Shown: positions 13,916 to 25,451, counted from the stretch's first letter. The stretch is DNA of 34,695 bases from Halomonas halmophila (GCF_006540005.1 NZ_BJOC01000037.1:1-34695); one strand, 5' to 3'. Notes: generated by a model from the sequence alone, not told the origin. Program-made: numbers and translations.

Positions 13916-16387
13916 TCACAGTGACTGCTCGCGCAGGACGTCGCCATCATTCGTTCGGATTTGCATACGCAAAGGCTCCACGGACATCTCGGCGTTGCGC
14001 TGGACATCGATCGTCTGAATATCGTAATCCAGATGCAACTCCACCGACCGGTCGACCAGCTTGTCGAGCAGGGCCTCGGCCTGGTCGGGTGGCATGGCAA
14101 GGCGCTCCGGAAGCCACTCATGGACCGACGGGAGTGAGCGTCTATAGGCGCGCAGCACGCCGAACCCCGGGAAGCGGGCACGCCGGTAAGTGAGTGCAAA
14201 GGCCTCGGCACCGAAATCATAGCGCCCCAGCGTGGCCGGCAAGACCTCGGTGATGGCAATCGGCAACGGCGGTGCCTCGCGTACCATGGCCGGCACCAGC
14301 TCATCGAAGACATGGCCTCGCAGCCGACGCGCCTCGAATTCACTTTCTGCCATGAAGTCATCGAAACGATCACAGTCTTTCTCCGTGCGGGCGGCATAGC
14401 AGCCCAGGTACTGCTCTCCCAAATCCTCCTTGACCAGGTCCTTGAGCAAGTAGCCCAGAGGCCTGTGCATGGACTCGCTGCTCAGGCCCTGCAGGCCAGC
14501 CGCCATGAGGTAGGCGACGGCATCATGATCGTCGGGGGAAAAATCCAGTCGCCCGGCCTCATTGAAGGTCAGGTCCAGATCGCGCAGGACGCTGGCTGAG
14601 CTGCCATCTGCCTCGGCACTTGGCGTCACCGACGCCAGGCTTTGCGCCGCCTCTTCCGACGACTGCACAAGGTCCCCACGCAGTGACTCCAGGGTCTTGC
14701 CGTCCGCTTCATCCCCCAGCACATACTCGATCTCCTGAACCGTCGCCTGCCATCCGGCACTGGCCTGGTCGAGGGATTCCTCGATGGCGATGTGCAACTG
14801 AAAACGAGCTTCATCGCCCCCACTCAGTTGGGTCACTTTCTCACGGAACGCTTCGGCATGGGTGGGTGGCACGGCAAAGCGATGCTCGTATTCTGCCACC
14901 TCCAGCCTACGCGCGCCCGACAACAGCCGACTCACGCCCGACACCAGCAAGACGCGCTTCTCTTTATTCAGCCCCCTGACCCAGAGCTCGAAGCTTTTCT
15001 GATCAAAATCATATTCTCCCACCCCACCGACCAGGACATATTCGTACTGCACCCGGGGCCTCGGCGCCTCGGCCAAAAAGGCCTGGACCGCGGGGGAGTC
15101 TCGCAATTGCTGGATCCTGCGTTTGCGTTCGAATTCGTTGGCGCCTCGCCACCAGGAGAAACGTCCATCCCCCTTGCTTTCGAACACCACCCCCGGGTTG
15201 GGGTCGAACAACATCAGAGCTTTCCATTCTGCGTCCGCGTAGGACATGCACCCCGGCTGCCCCGATTGCATCTCCTGGGTGCTGCAGAGGTAATCTCGCG
15301 TATCCTGGCGATCCAGGTGTTGCCAGGCAATATACAGCAGGTTCTCCTGCTGGCTATCCGCACCCTCCGCATGCGCCAGATAGGCGTGATACATGCGCGA
15401 CTGGAGGCGCTCGAGCTTTTCGATCTCCCGCCTCTCCTCTTCCGAGTGAGGCGTGTCATCGAAGGGGTAGGTCAGGATAACTCGTCCGCCCGCGCGCGGC
15501 GCCGCCGAGGCGCTGACCTCCCGGGATTGCCCCGCCTCCGGGGACACGGCATCCGTCACTGTCCGGGTATCGAGAGACTCGAGCGGAGCGGCGGGCGTCG
15601 TGCGTAGCTCGGCTTCCCGCGCGCGCATGGCGGTTGCCAGACACCCGGAGTCATCTCCGCAGCGATTGCGTTCCTGGATCCAGTCACGTTGCCGTTGACG
15701 CAGCGATGACCGGTCAGAGGAGCCGGACAGGCGTGCCTGGTAGGCTTCATGTACCGCGATATCCAGCCTCGCCAGCTCCCCGGAGCCACAGATGGCATGC
15801 TCGGCGGCGGCCCTGGCTTGGCGGCAATCGAAGCTGGGTGACTGGGCGCTTGCTGGTGCGGATTGTGCCCGCTCCGGCCGGTTCTGCAGCGCATCCTGCA
15901 GCGCCAGCGCCAGGCTGGCGGAAGGCTGGCCGGTCCGGCGCACCCCCTGGTCCGCCTGGAAGGCCCGGATGGCCGTGGCGGTCTTTCTTCCCATCAGGCC
16001 GTCGACAGGCCCGGCGTTGTAGCCCAGCTGGTTGAGCATTTCCTGCAGACGCGACACTGTCTGTCGGGACGGTAGTGCCGTGGTGGTGGAGGCAGGACCC
16101 TGCGCCGCTTCGGGGGCGGCGCCTGCTCTGGAAGGTGATGCGGTGTGCGCTGTGTTGGAGTGGCCGGAAGATGGCGAGGACGCTGACTGTTCGGCACGTC
16201 GCTGCTGCACCTGTTGTTCGTTTTCGCGTCGTCGACGCTCGGCTTCCTCCCGGCTGGTTTGCTGATCCTCGAGAATCGCCCGACCAACGTCCTCGACGAT
16301 GCCTCGCAGCAAGTCATTCTGTGCCTGGGCAAGCGGAGCCGCGAGCAGCAGACACAGGCAGCCACAGCAGAATTTCTTGTTGTTCAT
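13916..16387 (-). CDS. Large exported protein: peptidoglycan-binding domain, LprI-like domain, duplicated C-terminal domain
   Basis: 823 residues, not a known gene. Residues 1-22 are a signal peptide rich in Cys (cleavage near LAQA). About 40-66 is a charged helix (QTSREEAERRRRENEQQVQQRR), then a low-complexity linker. About 112-172 is a PG_binding_1 domain ('LQEMLNQLGYNAGPVDGLMGRKTATAIRAFQ'). About 186-261 is a LprI/DUF1311-like domain with four Cys ('FDCRQARAAAEHAIC ... QRDWIQERNRCGDDSGCL'), a family that includes lysozyme inhibitors. The rest appears duplicated: 'GEYDFDQKSFEL ... FAVPPTHAEAFREKV' (about 467-525) mirrors 'GRYDFGAEAFALTY ... LAMPPDQAEALLDKL' (about 730-786). The start at 16387 follows GGGAGG. 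Likely periplasmic, cell-wall associated. Confidence 0.8.
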   Translation of the reverse strand: MNNKKFCCGCLCLLLAAPLAQAQNDLLRGIVEDVGRAILEDQQTSREEAERRRRENEQQVQQRRAEQSASSPSSGHSNTAHTASPSRAGAAPEAAQGPASTTTALPSRQTVSRLQEMLNQLGYNAGPVDGLMGRKTATAIRAFQADQGVRRTGQPSASLALALQDALQNRPERAQSAPASAQSPSFDCRQARAAAEHAICGSGELARLDIAVHEAYQARLSGSSDRSSLRQRQRDWIQERNRCGDDSGCLATAMRAREAELRTTPAAPLESLDTRTVTDAVSPEAGQSREVSASAAPRAGGRVILTYPFDDTPHSEEERREIEKLERLQSRMYHAYLAHAEGADSQQENLLYIAWQHLDRQDTRDYLCSTQEMQSGQPGCMSYADAEWKALMLFDPNPGVVFESKGDGRFSWWRGANEFERKRRIQQLRDSPAVQAFLAEAPRPRVQYEYVLVGGVGEYDFDQKSFELWVRGLNKEKRVLLVSGVSRLLSGARRLEVAEYEHRFAVPPTHAEAFREKVTQLSGGDEARFQLHIAIEESLDQASAGWQATVQEIEYVLGDEADGKTLESLRGDLVQSSEEAAQSLASVTPSAEADGSSASVLRDLDLTFNEAGRLDFSPDDHDAVAYLMAAGLQGLSSESMHRPLGYLLKDLVKEDLGEQYLGCYAARTEKDCDRFDDFMAESEFEARRLRGHVFDELVPAMVREAPPLPIAITEVLPATLGRYDFGAEAFALTYRRARFPGFGVLRAYRRSLPSVHEWLPERLAMPPDQAEALLDKLVDRSVELHLDYDIQTIDVQRNAEMSVEPLRMQIRTNDGDVLREQSL

Positions 16388-16648
16388 GGTGGCCTCCCGC
16401 ACTTCTGGAGTGCTGAGTCGTGATACGTTACCTCCTCTTCGGCGTCATCCTGCTTGACTGAGTATTCTGATTCCCGTACCGCAGCTTGAGAGCCAGCGCC
16501 ACCTATCCCGCGCCAGCCCGCGCTCAGTTCCACTGCTTACCTGGTCAGGCTAGTCGATTTTTCGCTTCCCCGACCGCCTTTTCGGTCCGCCGCCCACTCG
16601 CTGCTCAGGCAGGCGAATCCGCGGTGTCGCCAGCGTGGCCACGGATAC
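16388..16648. other. Intergenic stretch upstream of the large exported protein
   Basis: Between the start of the large exported protein gene (16387) and the fadA terminator. No reading frame here looks real. It should hold the promoter of the large gene, but I see no clear -35/-10 pair and no repeat beyond the terminator hairpin at 16654. Confidence 0.4.
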
Positions 16649-16674
16649 AAAAACGGCGCCCTCGAAGGGCGCCG
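16649..16674 (-). terminator. Rho-independent terminator of fadBA
   Basis: On the minus strand CGGCGCCC-TTCGA-GGGCGCCG forms an 8-bp stem with a 5-base loop and runs straight into TTTTT. It lies 30 bases after the fadA stop codon. Textbook form. Confidence 0.85.
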
Positions 16675-16703
16675 CTGGCGAGCATCTCTGTCAGAAAGGC
16701 GAT

Positions 16704-20124
<3,421 letters not shown>

Positions 20125-20147
20125 CCACGAATCTCCGTGCAGGAATT

Positions 20148-20161
20148 CATACGGCCGTTTG
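20148..20161 (-). promoter_or_regulatory. Candidate PsrA-type operator upstream of fadBA
   Basis: On the minus strand CAAACGGCCGTATG matches the PsrA consensus (G/C)AAAC-N2-4-GTTT(G/C) at all but one base. It ends 24 bases before the fadB start codon. PsrA is a TetR-family repressor released by long-chain fatty acids that controls fadBA in Pseudomonas; it is not encoded in this window. Confidence 0.45.
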
Positions 20162-20264
20162 ATTTCTGACAGCTTGGGGTACCGCCGAGTCTACGTCAAG
20201 ACTAGGCTCTGTATTGTCGACAGCAACGCCCCCGATGCGTGCCACAAGCTGATAAGATACGCCC

Positions 20265-21506
20265 ATGTCACCGAATCGTCCCCCCGAGCCAGCGGGCCGG
20301 ACCGACCCAGGCACGCCGGCTGGGGCCTCGCGCCTGGGCGTCTGGGAAGCCCGCATTGAACGGCTCACCGAAAAGATCCGCCCCTGGAGCTGGCTGTGGC
20401 CACCGGTTGCCTTCCTGGCCGGCGCCGGCAGCTTCTTCCTCGTCGAGCGCCAGCAGTGGCTGGGTGCCATGCTGGCCCTGGGCATGCTGCTGACCTGGTG
20501 TCTGCTGCTCTCCGAGAGCCTGATCGGTCGCTTTCTATCGCGTCGTGGTTATCCAACGCTGCCGCGTGGCGTGACAACGTTTATCGCCCAGATGGTACAC
20601 CAGGAAACCCTGTTCTTTACCTTGCCATTTCTCCTGGCGACCACGGTATGGACCAGCGGTCAGGCCATTTTCACCCTTGCGATGGTTGGCCTGGCGATAT
20701 TGTCGGTGCTCGACCCCCTCTACTATAGGCTTGCCGAGCAGAAGCGCAGTCTCTACTTCGCCTTTCATGCTCAATGCGTTTTCCTGGTGGTGCTGGTCAG
20801 CCTGCCCACCCTGCTGCACCTGACTACAGGGCAGAGCCTGCTGCTGGCACTGGCGGCGACCGTGATCTTCAGCCTGCCAAGCCTGATGCACCTGCTGCGC
20901 CCCATGACCGTGCGACGCTGGCTGCTCATGCTGGCACTGCTGCCGCTGCTGGCCGGCATCGCCTGGGCCGGCCGCATCTGGGTACCACCGGCCAGCCTGT
21001 GGATCTCGGGTAGTGCCCTGTCACCGGCCTTCGATGTCGAGTCACGCACTCCCCAGGGCAGCCTGCAACTGACCCCCGATGCTCTCTCCCGCCAGGGGCT
21101 CTACGCCTATACGGCGATTCATGCGCCCCGCGGGCTGCGCGAGGAAGTCGTACACGAGTGGCGCCACAAGGGCGAGCTGATCGATCGCATTCCGCTGGAG
21201 ATTCAGGGTGGCCGTGCCGAGGGTTACCGGGCCTGGACGCACAAGCGCAACTTCCCGGAGGACAGCACGGGACGCTGGCGTATCGACGTCATGACGGCCA
21301 GTGGCCAGCGCATCGGCGTCTTGCGTTTCAACGTTGCGACCGACGCGGATAGCGCCACCCGGGCCGATGGTCACATCAGCTCGCCTCCCGGCCTGCCGGG
21401 GCTGAACATCCGCGGCCTGATCGCCGACCCCGAGTCACAACCATCGGCCGAGAGTCAAAATAACGTTGATCAGCGTTCGAGGCCGTCAGAAAAAGGCAAT
21501 AGTTAA
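20265..21506 (+). CDS. DUF5924-family membrane protein with C-terminal DUF2914-like domain
   Basis: 413 residues. After a Pro-rich start, about seven or eight hydrophobic segments run from residue 40 to 255 (for example 'WPPVAFLAGAGSFFLV', 'LFFTLPFLLATTVW', 'AQCVFLVVLVSLPTLLHL', 'LLMLALLPLLAGIAWAGRIW'). The last quarter (about 262-370) is a soluble beta-rich domain ('LYAYTAIHAPRGLREEVVHEWRHKGELIDRIPLEIQGG ... RAWTHKRNFPEDSTGRWRIDVMTASGQRIG') typical of DUF2914, likely on the periplasmic side. The function is unknown. Divergent from fadB; 71 bases upstream of slyA on the same strand, an order I recall from other halomonads but did not check. Confidence 0.8.
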   Translation: MSPNRPPEPAGRTDPGTPAGASRLGVWEARIERLTEKIRPWSWLWPPVAFLAGAGSFFLVERQQWLGAMLALGMLLTWCLLLSESLIGRFLSRRGYPTLPRGVTTFIAQMVHQETLFFTLPFLLATTVWTSGQAIFTLAMVGLAILSVLDPLYYRLAEQKRSLYFAFHAQCVFLVVLVSLPTLLHLTTGQSLLLALAATVIFSLPSLMHLLRPMTVRRWLLMLALLPLLAGIAWAGRIWVPPASLWISGSALSPAFDVESRTPQGSLQLTPDALSRQGLYAYTAIHAPRGLREEVVHEWRHKGELIDRIPLEIQGGRAEGYRAWTHKRNFPEDSTGRWRIDVMTASGQRIGVLRFNVATDADSATRADGHISSPPGLPGLNIRGLIADPESQPSAESQNNVDQRSRPSEKGNS

Positions 21507-21577
21507 CGGGCTATCGGGTTGCATTCCACGCTGAGGCTTCGGACAATCCAGACAGGTTTTTCAGACGTAGATGCGCT

Positions 21578-22018
21578 ATGCAACAAAATATCGGCTTCCA
21601 ACTCGCGCGCGTGCCACGCCTGTGGCGCGCCGTCATCGATCGGCGCCTGGCCCCGGAAGGCCTGACGCAGACACGCTGGGTCACGCTCTACCACCTGTGG
21701 CGGATGGGCAGCGACCAGGCGCAGTGCGATCTGGCGAGGGCCATCGGCGTCGAAGCGCCCTCGCTGGTCCGCACCCTGGACCAACTTTCCGTGCAGGGGC
21801 TGATCGAACGCCGTCCCTGTGGCCAGGACCGACGCGCCAAACGCATCTTCCTGACCGACAAGGCGACGCCGCTGCTGGAACGTATTGATGCGGTCGTCTC
21901 GCAGGCACGCAAGGAGATGCTGGCCGGCCTCGACGACGACGAGGTCGAGCAACTGATCGACCTGCTGTCACGCATCGAGGCCAACGGGTTGGCCATACAG
22001 GAGCGCGAAGAGGCCTAA
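21578..22018 (+). CDS. slyA: MarR-family transcriptional regulator SlyA
   Basis: 146 residues, closely following enterobacterial SlyA: 'ARVPRLWRAVIDRRLAPEGLTQTRWVTLYHL', the recognition helix region 'QCDLARAIGVEAPSLVRTLDQLSVQGLIERRPC', and the wing 'QDRRAKRIFLTDKA'. SlyA is a dimeric winged-helix protein that counteracts silencing and responds to small aromatic ligands. The ribosome binding site is weak. The stop codon TAA is formed by TA at 22016-22017 plus the first A of the long repeat element, so the coding end coincides with the element border. Confidence 0.9.
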   Translation: MQQNIGFQLARVPRLWRAVIDRRLAPEGLTQTRWVTLYHLWRMGSDQAQCDLARAIGVEAPSLVRTLDQLSVQGLIERRPCGQDRRAKRIFLTDKATPLLERIDAVVSQARKEMLAGLDDDEVEQLIDLLSRIEANGLAIQEREEA

Positions 22019-22304
22019 GGAAACGCTGAATAAATCGACGAGCATAGTGAAGGCTAGGCCCGCTCCCGGCGGGCCATCGCATTTCCCACATCCTTGTGGG
22101 TCACGCAAGGCGCACGGAGCACAGAAAGCGAGACATAACAAGTCGTTAGGCGAGCTTTCGACCGGGCTGGCGCACCAGCACCGCGCACAAATTCGCCGGG
22201 AGCGAATTTGAACCGTCCTTGGACGAGCCCACTGGGTAGCCGCCAGGGATGGCGGCTATAGCGAAGCGATTCGCATGCGCAGGCATTTAAGCAGTGTTTC
22301 CCTA
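22016..22304. mobile_element. Inverted-repeat element B with hairpin array, between two convergent stop codons (289 bp)
   Basis: Ends AGGAAACGCTG and, reversed, GGGAAACACTG are flanked by TA on both sides. Blocks shared with element A at 3521-3663 (opposite orientation) are the termini, GAATAAATCG, GAGCATAGTGAAG, CGCAAGGCGCACGGAGCACA followed by GAAAGCGAGACATAACAA, GTTAGGCGAG, CGAAGCGATT and GGCATTTAAGCAGTGTTTCC. Relative to A it has two extra stretches of about 51 and 90 bases made of consecutive hairpins. The SlyA stop (TAA) and the stop of the convergent membrane protein (TAG) both use the border TA plus the element's terminal base. Removing the element and one TA leaves GCCTAAC with both stops intact. 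No transposase is encoded; probably non-autonomous. Confidence 0.75.
22057..22257. repeat. Array of six hairpins inside element B
   Basis: Perfect stems in order: GGCCCGC-TCCCG-GCGGGCC (22057-22075), CCCACA-TCCT-TGTGGG (22085-22100), GCTGG-CGCA-CCAGC (22166-22179), AAATTCGC-CGGGA-GCGAATTT (22189-22209), CGTCC-TT-GGACG (22214-22225) and AGCCGCC-AGGGAT-GGCGGCT (22238-22257). Stems are 5-8 bp with 2-6 base loops. All lie in the segments absent from element A. They could fold in RNA or single-stranded DNA and could block read-through between slyA and the convergent gene. Confidence 0.7.
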
Positions 22305-22847
22305 ACTGCCCGCCGATGGAGCCCTGGGCGCCCGCAGACGCGAATGGGCGCCCGGGTAGTCCGGCCTCCCCGCCAGTTCCTGCACCAGGCGGGGCATGCG
22401 CGCCTCGAGACGCGTGAACGCCTCGCAGGACAGCGACTCATCCCACCACAGGGTCAGGCAGGCGGCGCTGGATTCGACCACAACCGCATCCTCCGGCAAC
22501 GCTTCAAGCAGTGCCGCAAGCTGGCTCGTGGCGTCCCCCGGCAAGGCGCGCAGCGGTTCCACGCGCCAACGCCAGCCCGGCTGGCACGCCTTGAGCGACT
22601 CACTGGCCAGCGCCTCGCGCACCACCAGGAAGTCGGGCCCCGGCTGCTGCGGTGGATAGCGCCAGCGGTAGGCGGGCAGTGTCTCGCCGCCATCATGCAG
22701 CGGCGACGACTCGATGCGTACCGCCACTCCCAGTTCACGCGCATACTCGCGGAGTCCCATCACGCGTTGCTGTCGCCGGCTAGGGCGCAGCCACATGGCC
22801 GGCGCAAACACCAGCCCCACCACCAAGAGAATAATCAACCAGAGCAT
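22302..22847 (-). CDS. Single-pass membrane protein of unknown function
   Basis: 181 residues. One N-terminal transmembrane helix (MLWLIILLVVGLVFAPAMWL) is followed by a basic stop-transfer segment (RPSRRQQR) and a cytosolic domain with scattered Trp and acidic residues ('AYRWRYPPQQPGPDFLVV', 'AACLTLWWDESLSCEAFTRLEARMPRLV'). I recall similar small proteins as unnamed in related gammaproteobacteria, with no proven role. The ATG at 22847 has AGGAAGG just upstream; a longer start at 22871 is rejected. The C-terminal codons abut repeat element B, which supplies the final base of the TAG stop. Confidence 0.7.
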   Translation of the reverse strand: MLWLIILLVVGLVFAPAMWLRPSRRQQRVMGLREYARELGVAVRIESSPLHDGGETLPAYRWRYPPQQPGPDFLVVREALASESLKACQPGWRWRVEPLRALPGDATSQLAALLEALPEDAVVVESSAACLTLWWDESLSCEAFTRLEARMPRLVQELAGRPDYPGAHSRLRAPRAPSAGS

Positions 22848-22915
22848 TGGCCTTCCTGTACGTCGCGACAACCATCCGGTGCCAGTGCCGAGTGGCCTGG
22901 TGTTGATGCAAGTCG

Positions 22916-22944
22916 TTGTCTTGTCACCTTCGGCATCCTAAAGT
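22916..22944 (+). promoter_or_regulatory. Candidate sigma-70 promoter of the uspA gene
   Basis: TTGTCT (22916-22921) and TAAAGT (22939-22944) are separated by 17 bases, 48 bases upstream of the start codon at 22993. A fair but not perfect match. Confidence 0.35.
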
Positions 22945-22992
22945 AGAAGGCAGATACCAACTGCCGTTGGAAACCGCTGCGGAGACTGCAAC

Positions 22993-23454
22993 ATGAGCAA
23001 CGAATATCGTCATGTCCTGGTCGCTGTCGACCTGACCAAGGATTCCAAAAAAGTGCTGAAGCGTGCACTGCACATCGCCGACCGCAACCAGGCCAGGCTT
23101 TCCATCATGCACACCCTGGAGCCGCTTGGCTTCGCCTATGGCGGCGATATCCCCATGGATCTCACCAGCATCCAGGATCAGCTCGATGAGCATGCCAAGC
23201 AGCGCCTGGCCGAGATTGCCGACCCCTATGTGCCCAGCGAGAACCAGCATGTCATGGTCGGCATGCCGGATACCGAAATTCATCGCTTCGCCGAGGACCA
23301 GCAGGTCGACCTGATCGTCGTCGGCTCTCACGGTCGCCATGGCTTCGCCCTGCTGCTCGGCTCGACTTCCACCGGCGTGCTCCACGGCGCCAAGTGTGAC
23401 GTCCTGGCAGTGCGCGTGGGCACCGGAGACGATGGCGAGGATAGCGCCGAATAG
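22993..23454 (+). CDS. Universal stress protein, UspA family
   Basis: 153 residues, one Usp domain. The N-terminal strand 'HVLVAVDLTKDSKKVLKRALHIA' and the C-terminal ATP-binding motif G-2x-G-9x-G(S/T), seen as 'VGSHGRHGFALLLGSTSTGVLHGAKCDVLAVR' (about 111-142), mark the ATP-binding UspFG-type branch. In Halomonas a related Usp protein (TeaD) modulates an ectoine TRAP transporter, but no such transporter is adjacent here. It stands alone, divergent from the single-pass membrane protein gene and convergent with uup. Confidence 0.9.
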   Translation: MSNEYRHVLVAVDLTKDSKKVLKRALHIADRNQARLSIMHTLEPLGFAYGGDIPMDLTSIQDQLDEHAKQRLAEIADPYVPSENQHVMVGMPDTEIHRFAEDQQVDLIVVGSHGRHGFALLLGSTSTGVLHGAKCDVLAVRVGTGDDGEDSAE

Positions 23455-23470
23455 CTCCGACGCTCTCTCG

Positions 23471-23508
23471 CTGGCCCCCTGACCGATGTCGTGAGCGGGG
23501 GGTACCAG
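23471..23508. terminator. Weak hairpin between convergent uspA and uup genes
   Basis: CTGGCCCCC (23471-23479) can pair with GGGGG-ta-CCAG (ending 23508) across a long loop. There is no U-run on the plus strand. Possible transcription barrier for both genes. Confidence 0.25.
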
Positions 23509-23510
23509 GG

Positions 23511-25451
23511 CTACTCGCCGGCCGCCATGGCCTCGAGTTCCATCCAGCGCTCCATGGCCGTATCCAGCTCGGCCTGCTTGTCGTTGAGCGCCTGCAGGGT
23601 CTCGCTGACCGTATCGGCTTCCTGTTGATAGAAGGCCGGGTCGCCCACCTGACGCTCGAATTCCGCCACCTCATTCTCGAGGCGTTCGATCTCGGCGGGC
23701 AGGCCTTCCAGTTCGCGTTGCAGCTTGTAGGACAGCTTGGCCCGCCTGGGCTCCGCCGGCCGTGAAGGTGTGGCCGGGGCCGCCGCTGCCTTGCGCGAGC
23801 CACCGGCGTCGCCGGTGGATACCGGCTCGGCATGCTGGCGGGCCGCTCCTTCCCAGGGGGCCGGCGGCAGACTGCCGCCCTGACGCACCCAGTCGCTGTA
23901 GCCACCGACGTACTCGAGCACTTTACCAGCCCCTTCGAAGGCCACCACGCTGGTCACCACGTTGTCCATGAAGGCCCGATCATGGGAGACCAGCAGCAGT
24001 GTGCCGTCGAAGCTCAACAGCAGTTCCTCGAGCAACTCCAGGGTCTCGACGTCCAGGTCATTGGTCGGTTCGTCGAGGACCAGAACATTGGCCGGCTGAG
24101 TGAACAGCCGCGCCAGCAGCAGGCGATTGGACTCACCGCCCGACAGCGCCTTCACCGGCTGACGAGCGCGATCGGGCGTGAACAGGAAGTCCTGCAGGTA
24201 GCTCATGACATGGCGGTCGCGTCCCCCCACCTCGACCCGGTCACTGCCCAGGGCCACGTTTTCGTAGACCGTCTTCTCCGGCTCGAGGCCGGCGCGCAGC
24301 TGGTCGAAATAGGCCACCTGCAGCTTGGTGCCGACACGCACCCTGCCCTCGGTGGGCTCCAGTTCGCCGAGCAGGATCTTCAGCAATGTCGTCTTGCCGG
24401 CCCCGTTGCGGCCGATGAAGCCGATGCGGTCACCGCGCTGGATCTCGATGTTCAGGTTGTCGATGATGACGTCATCGCCGAAGCGCTGCGTCACCTGTTC
24501 GAGCTCGACGACCCGCTTGCCGCTGCGTTCGCCGGTGTCCACGGACAGATTGGCACGCCCCTGACGCTCGCGGCGCTCACTGCGTTCGCGACGCATCTGC
24601 TCGAGCGCCCTGACGCGGCCCTCGTTGCGCGTGCGCCGGGCCTTGATACCCTGCCGAATCCAGGATTCCTCCTGAGCCAGCTTCTTGTCGAACTCGGCAT
24701 TCTCGCGCGCTTCGACTTCCAGCTCGTGGGTCTTCTGCTCCTGATACCTGGGGTAATCGCCGGGATAGCGGCCCAGCCGTCCGCGATCCAGCTCGAGGAT
24801 CGCCGTGGCCAGCCGCGACAGAAAGGCCCGGTCGTGGGTAATGAACAGCACGGCGCCATTGAAGGCCGAGAGCTGCTCTTCCAGCCAGGCGATGGTATCC
24901 AGGTCGAGGTGGTTGGTGGGCTCATCGAGCAGCAGCAGGTCGGGCTCGGCGACCAGGGCACGCGCCAGCGCCACACGCCGCCGCCAGCCACCCGAAAGGC
25001 CTGACATCTCGGCGTCTTCCGGCAGCCCCAGGCGCGTCAGCACCACGTCGATGCGCTGATGGAAGGACCAGCCATCGATGGCCTCGATACGACTCTGCAG
25101 CTTCGCCATGCGCGACATGTCGGGGTCGTCGGCCTGTATCAGATGGTGATACTCCGACAACAGCTCACCGGCCTCGGGCAGCCCCTGAGCGACCACATCG
25201 AAGATGGTCGCACCCGTGGCATCGGGCAGATCCTGGGCCAGTACCCCGATCTTCAGGCCAGGGGCTCGCCAGATATCGCCGCTGTCCGGCGTGATCTCGC
25301 CCGATACCAGTTTGAGCAGGGTCGACTTGCCGGTACCGTTGCGGCCTACCAGCGCCAAGCGCTCTCCCTTCTCCAGCACCAGCTCGGCGTCATCCAGCAG
25401 TACCTGGTTGCCGTAGGCCAGTTGCAGCCGTTCCAGACGTAACAGCGTCAC
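23511..25451 (-). CDS. uup: ABC-F family ATPase Uup
   Basis: 646 residues, two ABC domains without membrane segments. First Walker A 'GRNGTGKST' (about 38-46), signature 'LSGGWRRRVALARAL', Walker B 'LLLLDEPTNHLD'; second Walker A 'GRNGAGKTT', signature 'LSGGESNRLLLARL', Walker B 'VLVLDEPTNDLD'. The linker between them is basic and helical (KARRTRNEGRVRALEQMRRERSERRERQG). The C-terminal coiled coil (about 570-640), which binds DNA or ribosomes in Uup, is present after a low-complexity stretch. ABC-F proteins act on ribosomes; Uup also influences precise excision of transposons. The start is GTG at 25451 with GGAGGTG six bases upstream. Confidence 0.95.
   Translation of the reverse strand: MTLLRLERLQLAYGNQVLLDDAELVLEKGERLALVGRNGTGKSTLLKLVSGEITPDSGDIWRAPGLKIGVLAQDLPDATGATIFDVVAQGLPEAGELLSEYHHLIQADDPDMSRMAKLQSRIEAIDGWSFHQRIDVVLTRLGLPEDAEMSGLSGGWRRRVALARALVAEPDLLLLDEPTNHLDLDTIAWLEEQLSAFNGAVLFITHDRAFLSRLATAILELDRGRLGRYPGDYPRYQEQKTHELEVEARENAEFDKKLAQEESWIRQGIKARRTRNEGRVRALEQMRRERSERRERQGRANLSVDTGERSGKRVVELEQVTQRFGDDVIIDNLNIEIQRGDRIGFIGRNGAGKTTLLKILLGELEPTEGRVRVGTKLQVAYFDQLRAGLEPEKTVYENVALGSDRVEVGGRDRHVMSYLQDFLFTPDRARQPVKALSGGESNRLLLARLFTQPANVLVLDEPTNDLDVETLELLEELLLSFDGTLLLVSHDRAFMDNVVTSVVAFEGAGKVLEYVGGYSDWVRQGGSLPPAPWEGAARQHAEPVSTGDAGGSRKAAAAPATPSRPAEPRRAKLSYKLQRELEGLPAEIERLENEVAEFERQVGDPAFYQQEADTVSETLQALNDKQAELDTAMERWMELEAMAAGE

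Noticed and set aside
22057..22257. CRISPR array or tRNA cluster in the hairpin-rich region
   Set aside because: The stems differ from each other, with no repeated unit or regular spacing, and none folds as a cloverleaf with TPsiC or anticodon features.
22275..22946. 223-codon plus-strand frame opposite the single-pass membrane protein
   Set aside because: It starts inside repeat element B and is antisense to a gene with a good start site and a clear transmembrane helix.
23832..25004. 390-codon plus-strand open frame opposite uup
   Set aside because: Antisense to both ABC domains of Uup; no recognisable features.
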